Assembly: GCA_963513935.1 (NCBI GenBank) | Contig: OY740768.1 | Span: forward strand, 21,761,177-21,825,176 | DNA length: 64,000 nt | Reading direction: 5' to 3' | Origin: Aphrophora alni | Taxonomy: Eukaryota; Arthropoda; Insecta; Hemiptera; Aphrophoridae | In this document: in pieces, positions 36,399 to 48,599 of the stretch | Position numbering within the stretch: the first letter of the stretch is position 1 | Layout of the letters: every line of letters starts with the position of its first letter | Program-made: the position numbers and the translations under genes | The notes under the pieces: model-generated | Database searches by the model: none | Seen by the model: the letters and a program-made list of their open reading frames with translations, nothing else | Told to the model about the DNA's origin: nothing

Positions 36399-37400
36399 GA
36401 TTTTCTTTTTCTGACGACCTTGTATGAGTGAATTCGTATTTGAGGATAGAAAGTTGTTTTAATGAATCTGACATATTGGTAGCGAATGAAATACACTAGT
36501 GGATCACAAAGTGTTTAAAGCAGTCAATTACACTATTATGTAAACAATTTTATTTTTAAAGATCACCTCTTTAGAAAGAAAAGCATAATTATTTGAGCGA
36601 ACTATTCTTGAAATATTAATAGCTAACTAATGCCAATCTATTCGATTTAGTATATATTCCTACTTTTCCAGTTTCAGAAAGTTGTTTTCATATTTTACAA
36701 TTTTAAATAATTTATTTTTATTTTATTAGTGAATAAAATGTTTAATTTTATTGAAATTACAATGATTTACCAGCCAGAGACTTTATGTGGTAGTTTCTAA
36801 AGATATTATTGTCTTAGCGGTTTTTTTTTAACTTGATATATTTTCAATAAATTTATGGATATTTTCCGTACTTATTTTGTGAAGTTATGTGGAAAATTTT
36901 AAGGAATAAAAAAATATGACATCATGTTTAAATAATCACCATAACTCATCTTTTCCATTTTCTTTTTATCTTCCAGTGAAAATTCGTTTCTCTTAAAGTG
37001 AGGAAATACTCAATTTAAAACAAATGTTTACAATATTGATATTAATGGAATAAATATAACGTATGAATAGAACCAAAATTAAAGCCCTAACAATAGAACA
37101 ATCTGAGAATGAAATAATTAATAATAAGAAAAATGCATTATGAAACATGAATTTGAAATAGTACAAATAAAATAATGGTAAGTACAATACAATAGAAAGA
37201 AAATAAATGACAGTACTATGACAGTTCTAGTAATCTCTCGATAAAAACAAAGCGTGTGACAGATGGTTGTCTTCGTACCTGTCTGTCCATTGTTGTATGT
37301 TATGACTAGTTATTGTGGAATTGTTACAATGTGTTATATTACAAACCCTTTTTTTTGTCAAGGAATAACAATATTTAACAATTTATATATTCTATTTTCA

Positions 37401-37960
37401 AATAAACATTTTTTTAATCTGATAAAATTTTAGACATTGTTCTTCAACATTCTGTGCTCTAATAAGTGCAATTGGTTTATGGAGTGAAATAAAACGGAAA
37501 ATATATCAATTTTGTGTTTTGCTTTCATTGTATCGACCTATGAAATATCTTATTAAGTTGTCACGTAAACATTATTTTACCACAAGAAATACCGTATTAG
37601 ATTTTGCAATAGATTATAATATTGTTTTTTGTTTTTAAATTCGAATATTTTTTTATGCTTGGTTATGTATATTATAAGTTTTATATACTGTATTTGCACA
37701 AATAACATTACATTGTAAATCTAATTTCAATATTTTGAATACAATTGCTACACAAAAGATATTGAAACCGAAAGTGTTCTAAAAAACCCCTAACGACACA
37801 AAAGACAACTGATTGATATTACCTATGATTATCGACAGATAAATTGAGATTCTATCTTTGTAGAACATTTACACAGGATAATAATTTACAACTAAATATT
37901 AACTGCTAGAGTACAAACATCTTCAAACAAATTTCTACCTACAAAGGTTAACTTCTTACA
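37401..37960. other. AT-rich non-coding DNA, nothing recognised
   Basis: Right flank of the segmental duplication copy A. No gene or repeat recognised. Confidence 0.35.
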
Positions 37961-37961
37961 G

Positions 37962-38230
37962 TTGCTCAGCAAGCTTTAAAATTGTCGGACAAAGGTATCT
38001 CTTTCGTGATAAATCAATCTAAACTAGGTTCAGAAGGTTTTGGTGTCGATAAAATTTACATAATGGCAAAAAAACATGATTTTGTTTATCACCTATTAAT
38101 ATTCTATTCCATAGAATATAAATCCATGCTAAACAACAAATATTACGTAATTTTCAACAAAATATTAGTTTCAATGTATCAAAATATTAATTATATAAAA
38201 ATCGTATATCCTACTACTATCACTAAATAA
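37962..38230 (+). other. Possible orphan terminal exon
   Basis: It is preceded by an acceptor-like CTTCTTACAG (37,952-37,961). The frame reads AQQALKLSDKGISFVINQSK, then LGSEGFGVDKIYIMAKKHD. It becomes AT-rich and low in coding character before a stop at 38,230. The first 40 residues look protein-like, but no family is recognised. It lies about 5.4 kb downstream of the signal-peptide exon on the same strand, so it could belong to that gene. This link is speculation. Confidence 0.25.
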
Positions 38231-39785
38231 TATTTAAAAACCTGTTTACAAACCAAAGAAAAAAATCTCTATTTATATTTTTATAGCATAATTAGAATTC
38301 GTCATACACTTTGACAAACTTATTTTTTAATAGCTTTTCGTGTATTTAAAATTATTCTTGTCAATATAAGTCAAACATATGTAACACTATTTTATTTAGA
38401 ATTAAGGTTTGATAAATATATTAAAGAATTTGAGGGGTCGTTTATTGCAATTTATTTCATTACCAAAATGTATTTGACCTCAGACGATTATCAAACATCA
38501 TGTCAGTAGCCTACAGTATAGCCAGTAAAGGAAGCAAACAACCCAAGGGAACGATGCATTCACGACAATATATAGCGATACTTTTACCTTGTGCTAAAAA
38601 AAAATGAGAAATATTGGTTCAGTTGATTTTGTTGCTATAACTAACTATTCCATAGATTGCCGAATCAATAAAATATTTAACTAAACACGCAAAGTTATAT
38701 ATTATATATTACTTGTGCAATGTCACAAATACAAATTTATTATGAAACGTTGAAATAATATGAAACAAATATTTTAAATTTTCTTTATTTCTGTGACCAT
38801 TCTTTGTAAAATTACATGAATATACCATATTCCCATGGCAAATTAATCAAATTATTGTGAGACCTCATTTCAAATTAGCATATTTTGAAGTTGTATTTCA
38901 GCTATCTCTACAGCGTATAGTACACATAAAGTGCGTTGTTTAAAGTTATTTATCTTTTTTCTATTGAACAACATCCTAAACCAGATGCTCATATAAAAGT
39001 ATTTTAATATTGAAAATTATCTTTTTTATTAATCTTATAAATTAACGTATCACCTACACTCTTATTTATATTAAACCATCATACCTATACTGAATATCAA
39101 GGGAACTAAAGTTTAATTGATTTATCAAAAATAATTACACTAGACTTGTCAATAAATACAGTCAGATATATTTGTGCCCATTCTAGTCAACACCAATAGT
39201 TTTAACATGTTTGTTGGAAAATTTTGTGAATTAATTTTGTTTACATGTACGTAAACGTAGAAGAAAACGTAGAATACACTTGTCAGTAATATCACAAACA
39301 ATTGTTTAATTGATGTCATAAAAAAATAGAGTTCCTTAAATTAAATTTAACAACATTATAGCCTTAATTGTAAACAAAGTAGGTTCTTGGCGGATAATAC
39401 CTAAAAAGTAAAAGGTTTTTAGTGTGATACATTTATGTAGTACATTTTAAAGTACATTTATGTAGTTTATTAAAAATAAACTATGTTCAAAGCTTATCCC
39501 TCAGTTAAATTTTCTAAATGAATATATTTAAAAAAAAAACAAAAAAAAAAAACCAACAATAACATATTAATGACAATTATACACTTCAGTGAATAGTCAT
39601 TGTAAATGAGAATATAAAGGTTATTGTTGATATTTATTTTTCAAACTTCGAGTGGGTTTCTCCAACCTTTCTATCATATACTTACTGTAAAAGAAATGAG
39701 TTCCTAATACTTATAATAAATAGTGTCGTAGTTGTATTATATATTCTTGGAACTCCAACCATGCAGCAAATATTACCCTTCAATT
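38231..39785. other. AT-rich non-coding DNA
   Basis: An A-rich tract lies at 39,530-39,552. No other structure recognised. Confidence 0.4.
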
Positions 39786-40140
39786 ACTGCACGTGTAGTT
39801 ACTCCTACACAGTATAATAAAGGGTAGGTGGGTTTTTTCCTTCCAGATGATTTATCTTCAACATATAGTCTTATCAATTTATTTGCAACACAAGTTCAAA
39901 GTTTCCAGTGAAATCACTCAGTAAGTTATTGTAGTGGATTTATTTTTTATTAACTTATGTATTACATTTTCATAAAGTTTTAATGCGGTAATTAATAAGC
40001 ATACATTATTTTAATAGAAATTTGTTTGCGATCTGTTAGTGTAGAGGATGATTGATGGTAATGTTATTAATTAGGTGGAAAAAATATTAAATGTGAAGCA
40101 ATAGAAGTAGAAGTCCGTAAAAACTATAGAGTAGTTGTTA
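39786..40140 (+). repeat. Duplicated promoter-like segment, partner at 15.84-16.20 kb
   Basis: CACGTG is at 39,790-39,795, TATAATAA at 39,812 and the TTCCAGAT block at 39,841. The region up to GATGGTAATGTTAT matches 15,838-16,200 in order. The initiator TCAGTT is replaced by TGATTT, and the candidate start codon position reads ATA, so this copy is probably inactive. Confidence 0.6.
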
Positions 40141-40261
40141 ATGTTTTCAAACTATAATAAACGACAAGAAAATAACTAATCTTCATTGTAATATATAGTT
40201 ATGAAATAACACGAAGGAAACTTTCTACTTTCTTTTATTAATGCAAACTTATATCAATATA

Positions 40262-40640
40262 ACCCTAATACCACTCACTGACTGACTGATCACGATTTTC
40301 ATAAACTATTGAATGGATTGCAACGAAACTTTGAATGTACCTTCCTCATAGGTCGTATGTGCTCACTAAGAAATCTTTTGAAATTTTTTTGCGTTTAGGC
40401 ATATTTTAAAAAAAGACGATTTTTTCACTAAATTTCAGGAATAAAAAGCTGTAAAGAGCTGAGACGCTTACATTTTTTCTTTTCACATCCTTGAAGCTCA
40501 CGGTATACCCTAATGAGTACTAACGAGATAAGTAAAACAAGTTTGTACATCAATCATATTACTTGTGTAATAGACCATTCAAAGGTTACAAAAAATAGTT
40601 AAAATCACATTTGTTTAACAGTTGTTTCCTGAATACCGGA
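40262..40640. mobile_element. Probable transposon remnant
   Basis: The sequence CTGACTGACTGATCACGATT is followed by AAACTATTGAATGGATTGCA and ACGAAACTTTGAATG. It has the look of the widespread insect repeats that carry a GACTGACTGATCA run before a conserved leader. Ends, target duplication and family cannot be fixed here. It interrupts the region between duplicated blocks. Confidence 0.4.
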
Positions 40641-42204
40641 TGTTTCGCCTAAACCGACATCATTTATAGCCCAAAAAATATAACTAATATTCATACTGTA
40701 TACACTATTTTTTTCCAGTAACTACCGCACTGCGAGGGTCGTTTTAAATTTTTTTTTACAATTAAACTTCACAAAATCTAAAGAAGAAGACTTTACAATT
40801 CCAACATTTCTTTTATTTGAATTATAAATTTTTTTATGACTCGTTATTTACGATCAGAGTCTGAATACAGATTAATCACTAATACTATCAGAATTTATTG
40901 TAATTACCCAAGAATTATTTTTTTAATTATTATTGCAGTCTCAACATTACATACCAGGCTTCTTACATCATAAATGAGAACATATTAATTTCCAATAATA
41001 TGTAAACAAGTTATTTCTACGCAATTGATAATTTTTTACCACTAAGAATATCTTTGCACAATAAATCCGCTGAACAAACCCTATAGTAATAAATTATTCT
41101 CATTCAACGCTATTCTTACCTCTAACGACTTCCTTGAAATATATCCACAATTAAAGGCTATTAGAAACAGCTGGAAACCCTGCTGTATTTATACAATCCT
41201 ACTGTAAACTAATTTGCAGATGTTTGTGTATTTGCATTGTTTCGCACCAGAGGTAAACCAGGCAAACTAATCAATGTAGGTTAAGCTACAAGTTAAGCTA
41301 CTCACCCCATATAAAAATATAAAAAGACAAAAATGTCATTGTCTGTAGGGTTATATATTGAAAAATAATATAAATCAATATTATTAGAGCCAATTTTAAA
41401 AACATAAAAATTTAGATTTCTAGTTTAAAATTATCTTTATATATGACTTCCAATTATGTGATTTTTGTGTATATACTAATTGTAATAAAAATTGGGTAAT
41501 GTATTTGTACTTTATTATTAGAATGACCTATAGACTGACATTATGGAACAAAAACAATATTGTGGACTAAGACAACACTAATAGATAAGGATCGACGGAA
41601 TTTATTTGTGTGGTTTCGAAAGTTGGTCCAAATTTTGCGTTAGGGAATATCACAGTCAATCCATAAAGAGAATCAACGTCAATGATGAACTTCTCGTCAT
41701 TCTATAATTAACTAGGGTCTTCACCCTCTCTAACTCTCCACAAAATAGATACTTACATATGTCACTTCTTTGTTTTATCTCTGTTTGGGCCTTATAACGA
41801 AGCAATTCAATGTTGAGTGGCTTCTTAATTAACTCCGAAATGTGGAGTTATGCAATTTCCAAAATAACTGCAAAAAAGATATAAACATCAATTAGAAACA
41901 GTCAATGATTTTTCCATTGTTGTATTACATAATATATGTATAAATGAGTTTGTGAAACACTTATGGATCTAAAAGAACAATTAAAAATTTCTTCACGCTA
42001 GCATGAACTCTATCTCAAATTACGCATCTTCTCCCACTTACATCCTAATTCTGGGTGGATACATATACACTATAAAGTAGAGTTCGTCCACACTAGGCCT
42101 TATATCGTTTTAAAGAAAATTTATATCGAACAAGGTGATATATTTAAAATACAAAACTAAATTGCTAAAATTAAGCTGAAATAAACATTAAATTAAATTA
42201 TAAT

Positions 42205-42894
42205 TATTTACCTTTGGTTTCCGCCAGGTGACTTCTTTTTATATACACTTACGCGTTTCGAAGCGTACGCTCCATCTTCAGAGTTCTATTACTTTTTCAC
42301 TCGATTGAGGTCGTTATACATTAAAATAACACATAAAAGACACACGAACACTACATATATATGTTTATAAATTAATACATCGCTTATGATATCGCGACAC
42401 TTGCGATGCGTATCACATCAATGTCCTAGGACAACTAACGTCTCGTATTTATTGTATGTTTCTTTAAGATTACTATCTTGGACCTTAATTGCCGTGTCGT
42501 ATATCTTGTTGGAAGAGAAGTTTAGTTGGTCGTTCAACAGGTTGTATGAGTTATACTTAAATGATTTATATATCTCAAATTCTCTTCCAACAAGATATAC
42601 GACACGGCAATTAAGGTCCAAGATAGTAATCTTAAATAAACATACAATAAATACGAGACGTTAGTTGTCCTAGGACATTGATGTGATACGCATCGCAAGT
42701 GTCGCGATATCATAAGCGATCTATTAATTTATAAACATATATATGTAGTGTTCCTGTGTCTTTTATGTGTTATTTTAATGTATAACGACCTCAATCGAGT
42801 GAAAAAGTAATAGAACTCTGAAGATGGAGCGTACGCTTCGAAACGCGTAAGTGTATATAAAAAGAAGTCACCTGGCGGAAACCAAAGGTAATTT
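42205..42894. mobile_element. Near-perfect ~690-bp hairpin (foldback) element
   Basis: Arms of about 313 bp (42,205-42,518 and 42,581-42,894) surround a ~62-bp spacer. Their symmetry is constant (mirrored coordinates sum to 85,099 at both ends), so there are no indels, and only about three mismatches were found. This makes the element recent, or kept uniform by gene conversion. Each arm carries, facing outward, CTGAAGA, a hairpin GGAGC/GCTTC with GTAC loop, then GAAACGCGTAAG (42,818-42,852 plus strand, mirror at 42,247-42,281). The outermost conserved string is TTACCTTTGGTTTCCGCCAG. Frames on both strands across it are mirror artefacts. Flanks are too AT-rich to recognise a target duplication. 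Copy A has no such element. Confidence 0.93.
42815..42852 (+). ncRNA. Hammerhead-like motif in hairpin arm
   Basis: ACT (stem I) is followed by CTGAAGA, one unpaired T, stem II GGAGC-GTAC-GCTTC, GAAA, palindromic ACGCGT, A at the cleavage position and AGT, which pairs with ACT. The core boxes and order fit a hammerhead with a loopless stem III, but stem I is only three pairs and there is an extra base after the first box. The mirror copy is on the minus strand at 42,247-42,284. Activity is doubtful without testing. Confidence 0.3.
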
Positions 42895-43059
42895 AATTAT
42901 TATATAAATAAGTGACTTGGATACTATCAACATGATTCTTAAATTAAATTAATCATTTACTGAAAATAAATCAATAAAAATACTACCTAATTACTTTTGC
43001 CTTTTAAAACAAAGGGAAAAGGAATTTAAGATCATTATTATTATCCTAAATGAAAGAAA

Positions 43060-43245
43060 ACACGTTTTACACAAAAAAACGTTATTTGTACAATACAATA
43101 CAAGACAAGCTGACGTTTCAATGACTAAGTTATCATCCTCACTTGCCTGTCACGTTCATAAAACCTCTTGTGGATTACGATTTAATAATTGAAATGTCAT
43201 CTCGTATTGTGTTGTACAAATCAACTGTTTATTGTGGAAAATTGT
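43060..43245. repeat. Foldback element in copy B
   Basis: Left-arm blocks TTATTTGTACAATACAATAC and AAGCTGACGTTTCAATGACT are mirrored by the right-arm blocks GAAATGTCATCTCGTATTGT and GTTGTACAAATCAACTG. On the minus strand the left arm reads GAGGATGATAACTTAGTCAT then TGAAACGTC, a clear tail motif. It is orthologous in position to 31,597-31,762. Confidence 0.65.
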
Positions 43246-43832
43246 GTTTTCTTTCTTGTGGTTATTGAACTTTCTACAAGTGTTGTTCATTATAGTGAAT
43301 TATAATATAATCTATTCACGCATGAATTGTAGTTCCTTACAGACATTCAGTGCAATATGGTGAATAGGTCAGCAGAGCCATAGAAAGTTAGTTCAATGCC
43401 TAAACAAATGGTTTGCGTTTGTCTCTAATAAGTTATATCTTGATTTTATTTTTGAACAAATTATGCGTACTTTTTTGATGCAGAAAAATATTAGCAACAT
43501 CAAGAAAAGGCAAGTCTGCTTCAACGTTAAGTGACTGGTGTCAGTTAAATGAGAAGGATAAATAATAAAACTATAAAATTCTGAATGATTTTGTTGGATG
43601 GATGTAAGAAACCTGAAGTTCAATGGGTAATATCTGATGTAGTGGAATAGAAAACATTTTACATATATTTAAATTTTATATATCTATGGGTTTTTTTGGC
43701 AGCTGTAATTTTCTATTCAGCTTCATGATTTTAATACAGTTGCATTTATACACGTTCAAGTGGTGTATAAATTTATAAATGTGGGGTTGAAATATGGTCA
43801 AAGTGTAATATTTAAATCGATATAAAGTGAAA

Positions 43833-43909
43833 ATGTTCTCCTTGCGGATTATGCTTATCTTCTTGATCCTTAGTGAATTTAGATAAGTAACCGATGACGA
43901 GGAAATATG
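43833..43909 (+). pseudogene. Broken copy of the signal-peptide exon
   Basis: It aligns with 32,501-32,588. The frame begins MFSLRIMLIFLILSEFR and then has TAA at 43,884-43,886. The sequence beyond still matches (GAGGAAATATGTGA), but the donor is GTGATT instead of GTGAGT. This looks like decay of a duplicated secreted-protein gene. Confidence 0.5.
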
Positions 43910-44040
43910 TGATTACAATTTCACAATCACATGATCGAGAGTTTTTATTTCTTTATATGCAAGTTAAATAATATATAAATATGTTAATTTATAGATTTTA
44001 ACGTTTATACATTATTCTTAAAAAGCTAGTTTTATTGATT

Positions 44041-44116
44041 AAATAATTATTTCAAGTGAAAAATATACGACCCAGACCGGGAATCGAACCCAGGACCTTT
44101 GGCTTTGGCGCGTAAA
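44041..44116 (-). repeat. tRNA-derived SINE fragment
   Basis: On the minus strand this reads TTACGCGCCAAAGCCAAAGG, then TCCTGGGTTCGATTCCCGG and TCTGGGTCGTATATTTTTC. The B box GGTTCGATTCC (44,080-44,090 on the plus strand as its complement) is intact. It is less degraded than the 27.6-27.8 kb pair. Only the 3' part of a tRNA-like head is present. Confidence 0.7.
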
Positions 44117-45479
44117 TTAAATATGATACTCAGTGATAGCTAGGGTTAAATAGATTCTTTATTTGGTCTAAGTTAAATATCTAAACATTGACTTATTGGC
44201 TACATTAAAATCCTTCATGGATATATATCCAATAAATATTGACATATAAGATCAAATAATTTACTAAATTAGAAGAGTTGCCACATTTAATATTGTTCTG
44301 CTTAAAACATGAAAATAGTATAACAAATATAAAACACCAATTAGTAATATATAAACAAGATTTAATAACTTAAAAAACAGTGTACTAATAAACTCAATCT
44401 ATTTAAATTGTATTGCCCTCTTCATTCGTTGATCAACCAGCTGTGTATAGCTTTTTACGTTGACAATAATTTATTCAGCTGGTTATGTGAAAATAAAGTT
44501 TTTAAGGAATTATAATAATAATAAAATGAAATTCGTTAAAACTGTTGTTATTTTCACATAAACTGTTTGTTTGTTTTACTTTGGAAAACCACCACAAAAA
44601 CTACGTTTCTGTTACCTATGTACTTTATGAACAGGCAGGTAGTAGTTACATGATAAAGCGGTATCCAGTACTACAATAACTTGTTTAAATATAAGCAAAA
44701 AAAGTAAAAACAGACGAATAATTAGCAATATACAATATAGAAGCTTGTTAAGTCAGTCATGTGAAAAGATTTAGGAATACGTAACATTGTCATTAAGCCA
44801 GCAATGTCGGAAAGCGTTAACAATTTTAAAATATATGATAAAAAATTATTGCTCTCCAGTAAAAACACGATGTGAAGCATTTTGAATACATAAAGTCATA
44901 TCACTTCTAAATACACGTTACACCACTCACGTTTTGAAAATCGCTCTTTCAAAGGGCCATTAGGACTTCTATCTTGTGACTTTTATTTGTGAGGAGATGT
45001 GGTATTTATCATTTTAATAACAATTAAATCTGAGAAAGATAAAACCCTCCAACTACTTTATAATCGTGTATCATGAATAGAGTTATGCCAATATACGAGT
45101 AGGAACATAAAAATTTGGAGATAGTATATCAGGCATCTTGTATTGTTTCATAGATTTTAGAGTAGTAAACAATTTTAAGAGGATTGATAATGAGTTACCC
45201 GAGTTTAGACAAGATAATATGCCCAAAGTATTTCAGTTACGTACTGTCTCTATATATAATGATGGTAGAACGTTCAAAAGATATTCCCTTTATGTCAATT
45301 TTTGAGTTTAAAACAAAAAACCTTTCGGTCATCATCCCCTTAAGAAAATAAAATAGCATAAAATACAGAGTATTTCCTTAGAATACTCTAATAGTTTCAG
45401 GATCGTAAAATAACAAGAGTTATTCAAGAAAGACCCGATAAGATGATACAGAGGTATCTCACCTAACTTTAATTAAAGG

Positions 45480-45530
45480 AGGGTATGTCCCTGCTACGGT
45501 ACCTCGGACTTTCCATACCCCTACTCACTT
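45480..45530. other. Short inverted repeat
   Basis: GGGTATG and CATACCCC frame about 26 bp that includes GGTACC. It is too small to interpret. Confidence 0.4.
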
Positions 45531-48010
45531 TTAGTAAGCCCATAATGGTCAATAAATATGAAAAATTCTACTGTTATCTGTGAATATATTTTAAATTACG
45601 ATACATGCCACTCTTGACTGTCAAGAGGAGTTGATACATAAAGTTCAAATCTACTATCAACATAAGTGGGATTTAGCAACACTTTCTCACTGGAGAACTA
45701 ATGCTCGATAATATCACTGGAAAAAGAGATATCTTGTTATTGATATTATAGAGTTTTTATTCGTAAGTGAGGAAACATATAGAATGCTGCATTGAAATGA
45801 ATGATGGTCACATCCATTATCTTATTTAATAATATTTACTGTAACTGCACTGCGTCACAAATAAATGTTTTCTTATCAAATTGATTTCCTTTATAAACAG
45901 CATAATACCAGTTTCATTTCTTATAAAATGATGGTTATTATTTGGTTTTTATAAACACTAACAAATTATTTTATTTTTAGTAAAACTGTGAATGCTGTGA
46001 ATATGAGATAAATGCTATCACAAATGTTACAACTTATTGCGATCATTGTAGACAAGTAGCAGGAATTAATTTTTATCAATATCTAGGTTAACCTTCAATT
46101 ATAGAAAATGAACTGTTCTTTGTTAAAAAAGGAAAAGATTTTTTTAAAATAAATTGATAGTTTATTTTAGATATAAAATTTTAAGGTAAATATTTAAAAA
46201 AGAGATTATTTAAATTATGAAATGAAAAAGTCTTTACAATTTTTTTCTGATATTATTATCTATAAATAATAATTTTATCTGATATTATAGCGTTCTATAA
46301 ATATGTAAATATGTCTTTCTTTTCTATTATCAAGATCTGATGCCAACTTTTTTAAGTCATTAAGATCAAAACATTTTTACTATGAGACATTTTGTTTACT
46401 TTTAAGGTTAATAAATATAAGTTGTAGGTCAATGTATTAGATGTATATTATTATATTCAATTTTTAACAAGCAATTTACAACATAATGACAGTTGATCCG
46501 TAATCACAAAATGGCTTTCAACTATAATAGTATTTAAAGTTGATTTACTTTTTTCAACTAATCGGAAACTAGTTATAAAGTGAGTGTATCGTAGGCAGAG
46601 AGGCTTTTCATAGCAATAATGTTAAATGTCTAGCCTTTTAATTGAAGAAACGAATGAATCATAAGACCATTACGTTAATAATAACTATTTACTACAATCA
46701 AAAAGCTATACATTTTAAATAGCCAGAACACAGCATGATGATTTTATCTAAAATTCGTTTTACTTTAATGCAAAACTTGAAATTTTTTTTATTATTTACA
46801 TGTGTTAATAGAATTATTGTTTCTAAATTGATAAGAAATGGATTTAAAACAAGAATGGAATATTTTATTGAGATAAGGTATTGCAATCTACAGTGTAACT
46901 TCTCTCGAAACTAACTGGTACGTTTAGAAAAATAAGTGCTACAATCAAATAAACCTTAATAAAGTTTTAACGATACCTTAATTTGATATCACTATAATTT
47001 TTATGGAAATCCTTGCAGAAACAAGGGTATTCTAAAAAAAAATATTTTTACACGTCGCTACTTTATGAAAAAACCCCAAATTAATTTCTTTCACAAACCT
47101 ACACTTACTTATTGTACCATATATTTTAACATCTCGACAATCTGAGAGATTTAAAAGAAAGGAAAATATCTAACCAAACTATCCAGTTTCTGAATGTTTA
47201 TTCACATTTGTAAATTGTAATTTACTAGAAAGTAAAAGCTTAGACATTTTATCCACATTAAATTGATTTATTGAGCAGACAATTTGTCTACGTAGTTTCT
47301 TGAGCTACCATTTAGTCAACGTTTAACAGCTTTTAATAGTTTCAATTAATTTCATTCTGATGTTGACGTATTTATTTTGGTAATTTATCATTAAAAATTT
47401 CTGAATTAAATAAATCTCACTTTACGTTACGATAAAAGCATAATTAAACCTAATAATTAATTCCAACTTCAATTATATCTGTCAAAAAAACCTTATCCCC
47501 CTCATGTGAGTAAGGTTCAATTTAAAACTAAACTGAAAAGATTAAACTGAACAGTAAATATATACCTGTAAATTATCAGTAGCCCGTCGATGCCGCAAGG
47601 CGAAACAATTGTAGCTCATTTATACTAATAAATATTTGAAACTTTAAGCTTTTGCTTTATTTTATCCTTCAGTAAATATATATTTTAGTTAAGAGGTTAA
47701 ATTAAGATATTTGAAATTAAGCAGATGAGTATAACACATATAGAAACACAATGAAAGAATATTCTGTGAATGTTATAACAATAGATTTCAGGAAATGAAA
47801 TTTCCACTGATGTAAATAAAATAATGCCAATTACAATAACACAAAAGGATAGAGATTAGATGACTACCAACTAGTACTCTCTAGGCTTTTCATAAGAGAA
47901 TACCGTTTGTGACGGGTGGTTATTCACATGTCTGTTTGTCATTCTTGTATATTATGACTAGTAATTTTAGAAATGTTATGCTCTGTCATATCACAAACTA
48001 CGTTTATCAT

Positions 48011-48582
48011 TCATGTGTCAGAAAATATTACGTAATATTTTCATATTTTCAGCTTTCTAATAAACAGTTATTGTAATACACATATATCACTTTTCGACAC
48101 ACAATTATTGTTTGAAAAAAAACTCTTATCATAACATATCACAAAGGGATTAAAAAAGCTTTACCAACCCACTTAATATTTTATTCAATGTCTCAATTTT
48201 TTTTTGTCTTTAATTACGATGGCTGTTTTGAGAAAACTTATTTGGGATGACTCAGTTGAAATAATAATAAAAGGCTAATCCTCACTCGTTTCACGAACGA
48301 CCACTACACGCAAGTAAAATTGATGTTCGGTGTGCGATTTCCCTGCGTCGTGTTACAGAGCCTTTTTTTTGAAGCAAAAAAATAATAATTTAATGTGTTT
48401 GAATATTTAAACACATATTACTCACTCAGAATAGAAATAATTTTCTGCCACAATTCGCGGCATTCAAGACAAAAAAGCGATTTGACTATAAGTAGTTGAA
48501 AAAAATTACACCAAATCATAAATATTAAACGTGGCCTAATTTACTTTAAATCCGGATTTAGTTTAGAGAGTTTGATGTGAAC
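48011..48582. other. AT-rich non-coding DNA, nothing recognised
   Basis: No gene or repeat recognised. Confidence 0.4.
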
Positions 48583-48599
48583 TCATCTTACAGAAACTT

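Larger units (their letters stand above)
30330..37400. repeat. Segmental duplication, copy A
   Basis: Blocks across this span recur in the same order and orientation at 41.0-48.0 kb. Examples are 30,380-30,590 with 41,060-41,270 (TGAACAAACCCTAT; CCTACTGTAAACTAATTTGC), 31,690-32,600 with 43,150-43,920 and 33,020-33,230 with 44,390-44,580 (TTGTTATTTTCACATA). Further pairs are 33,700-33,860 with 44,880-45,075, 34,985-35,270 with 45,765-46,060 and 37,200-37,360 with 47,870-48,000 (TATTATGACTAGT or its variant). The offset varies from 10.65 to 11.47 kb because of insertions. Identity of good blocks is roughly 75-85% by eye. Confidence 0.8.
41040..48010. repeat. Segmental duplication, copy B
   Basis: Partner of 30,330-37,400 in direct orientation; see that entry for paired blocks. 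Copy B has gained the hairpin element at 42.2-42.9 kb and the SINE fragment at 44.04 kb. It lacks the AT microsatellite, the 147-bp tandem repeat and the ~160-bp insertion of copy A. Confidence 0.8.

Noticed and set aside
42386..42664. Frames of 92 and 67 codons on opposite strands
   Set aside because: They lie across the near-perfect palindrome and mirror each other, with no protein signature.
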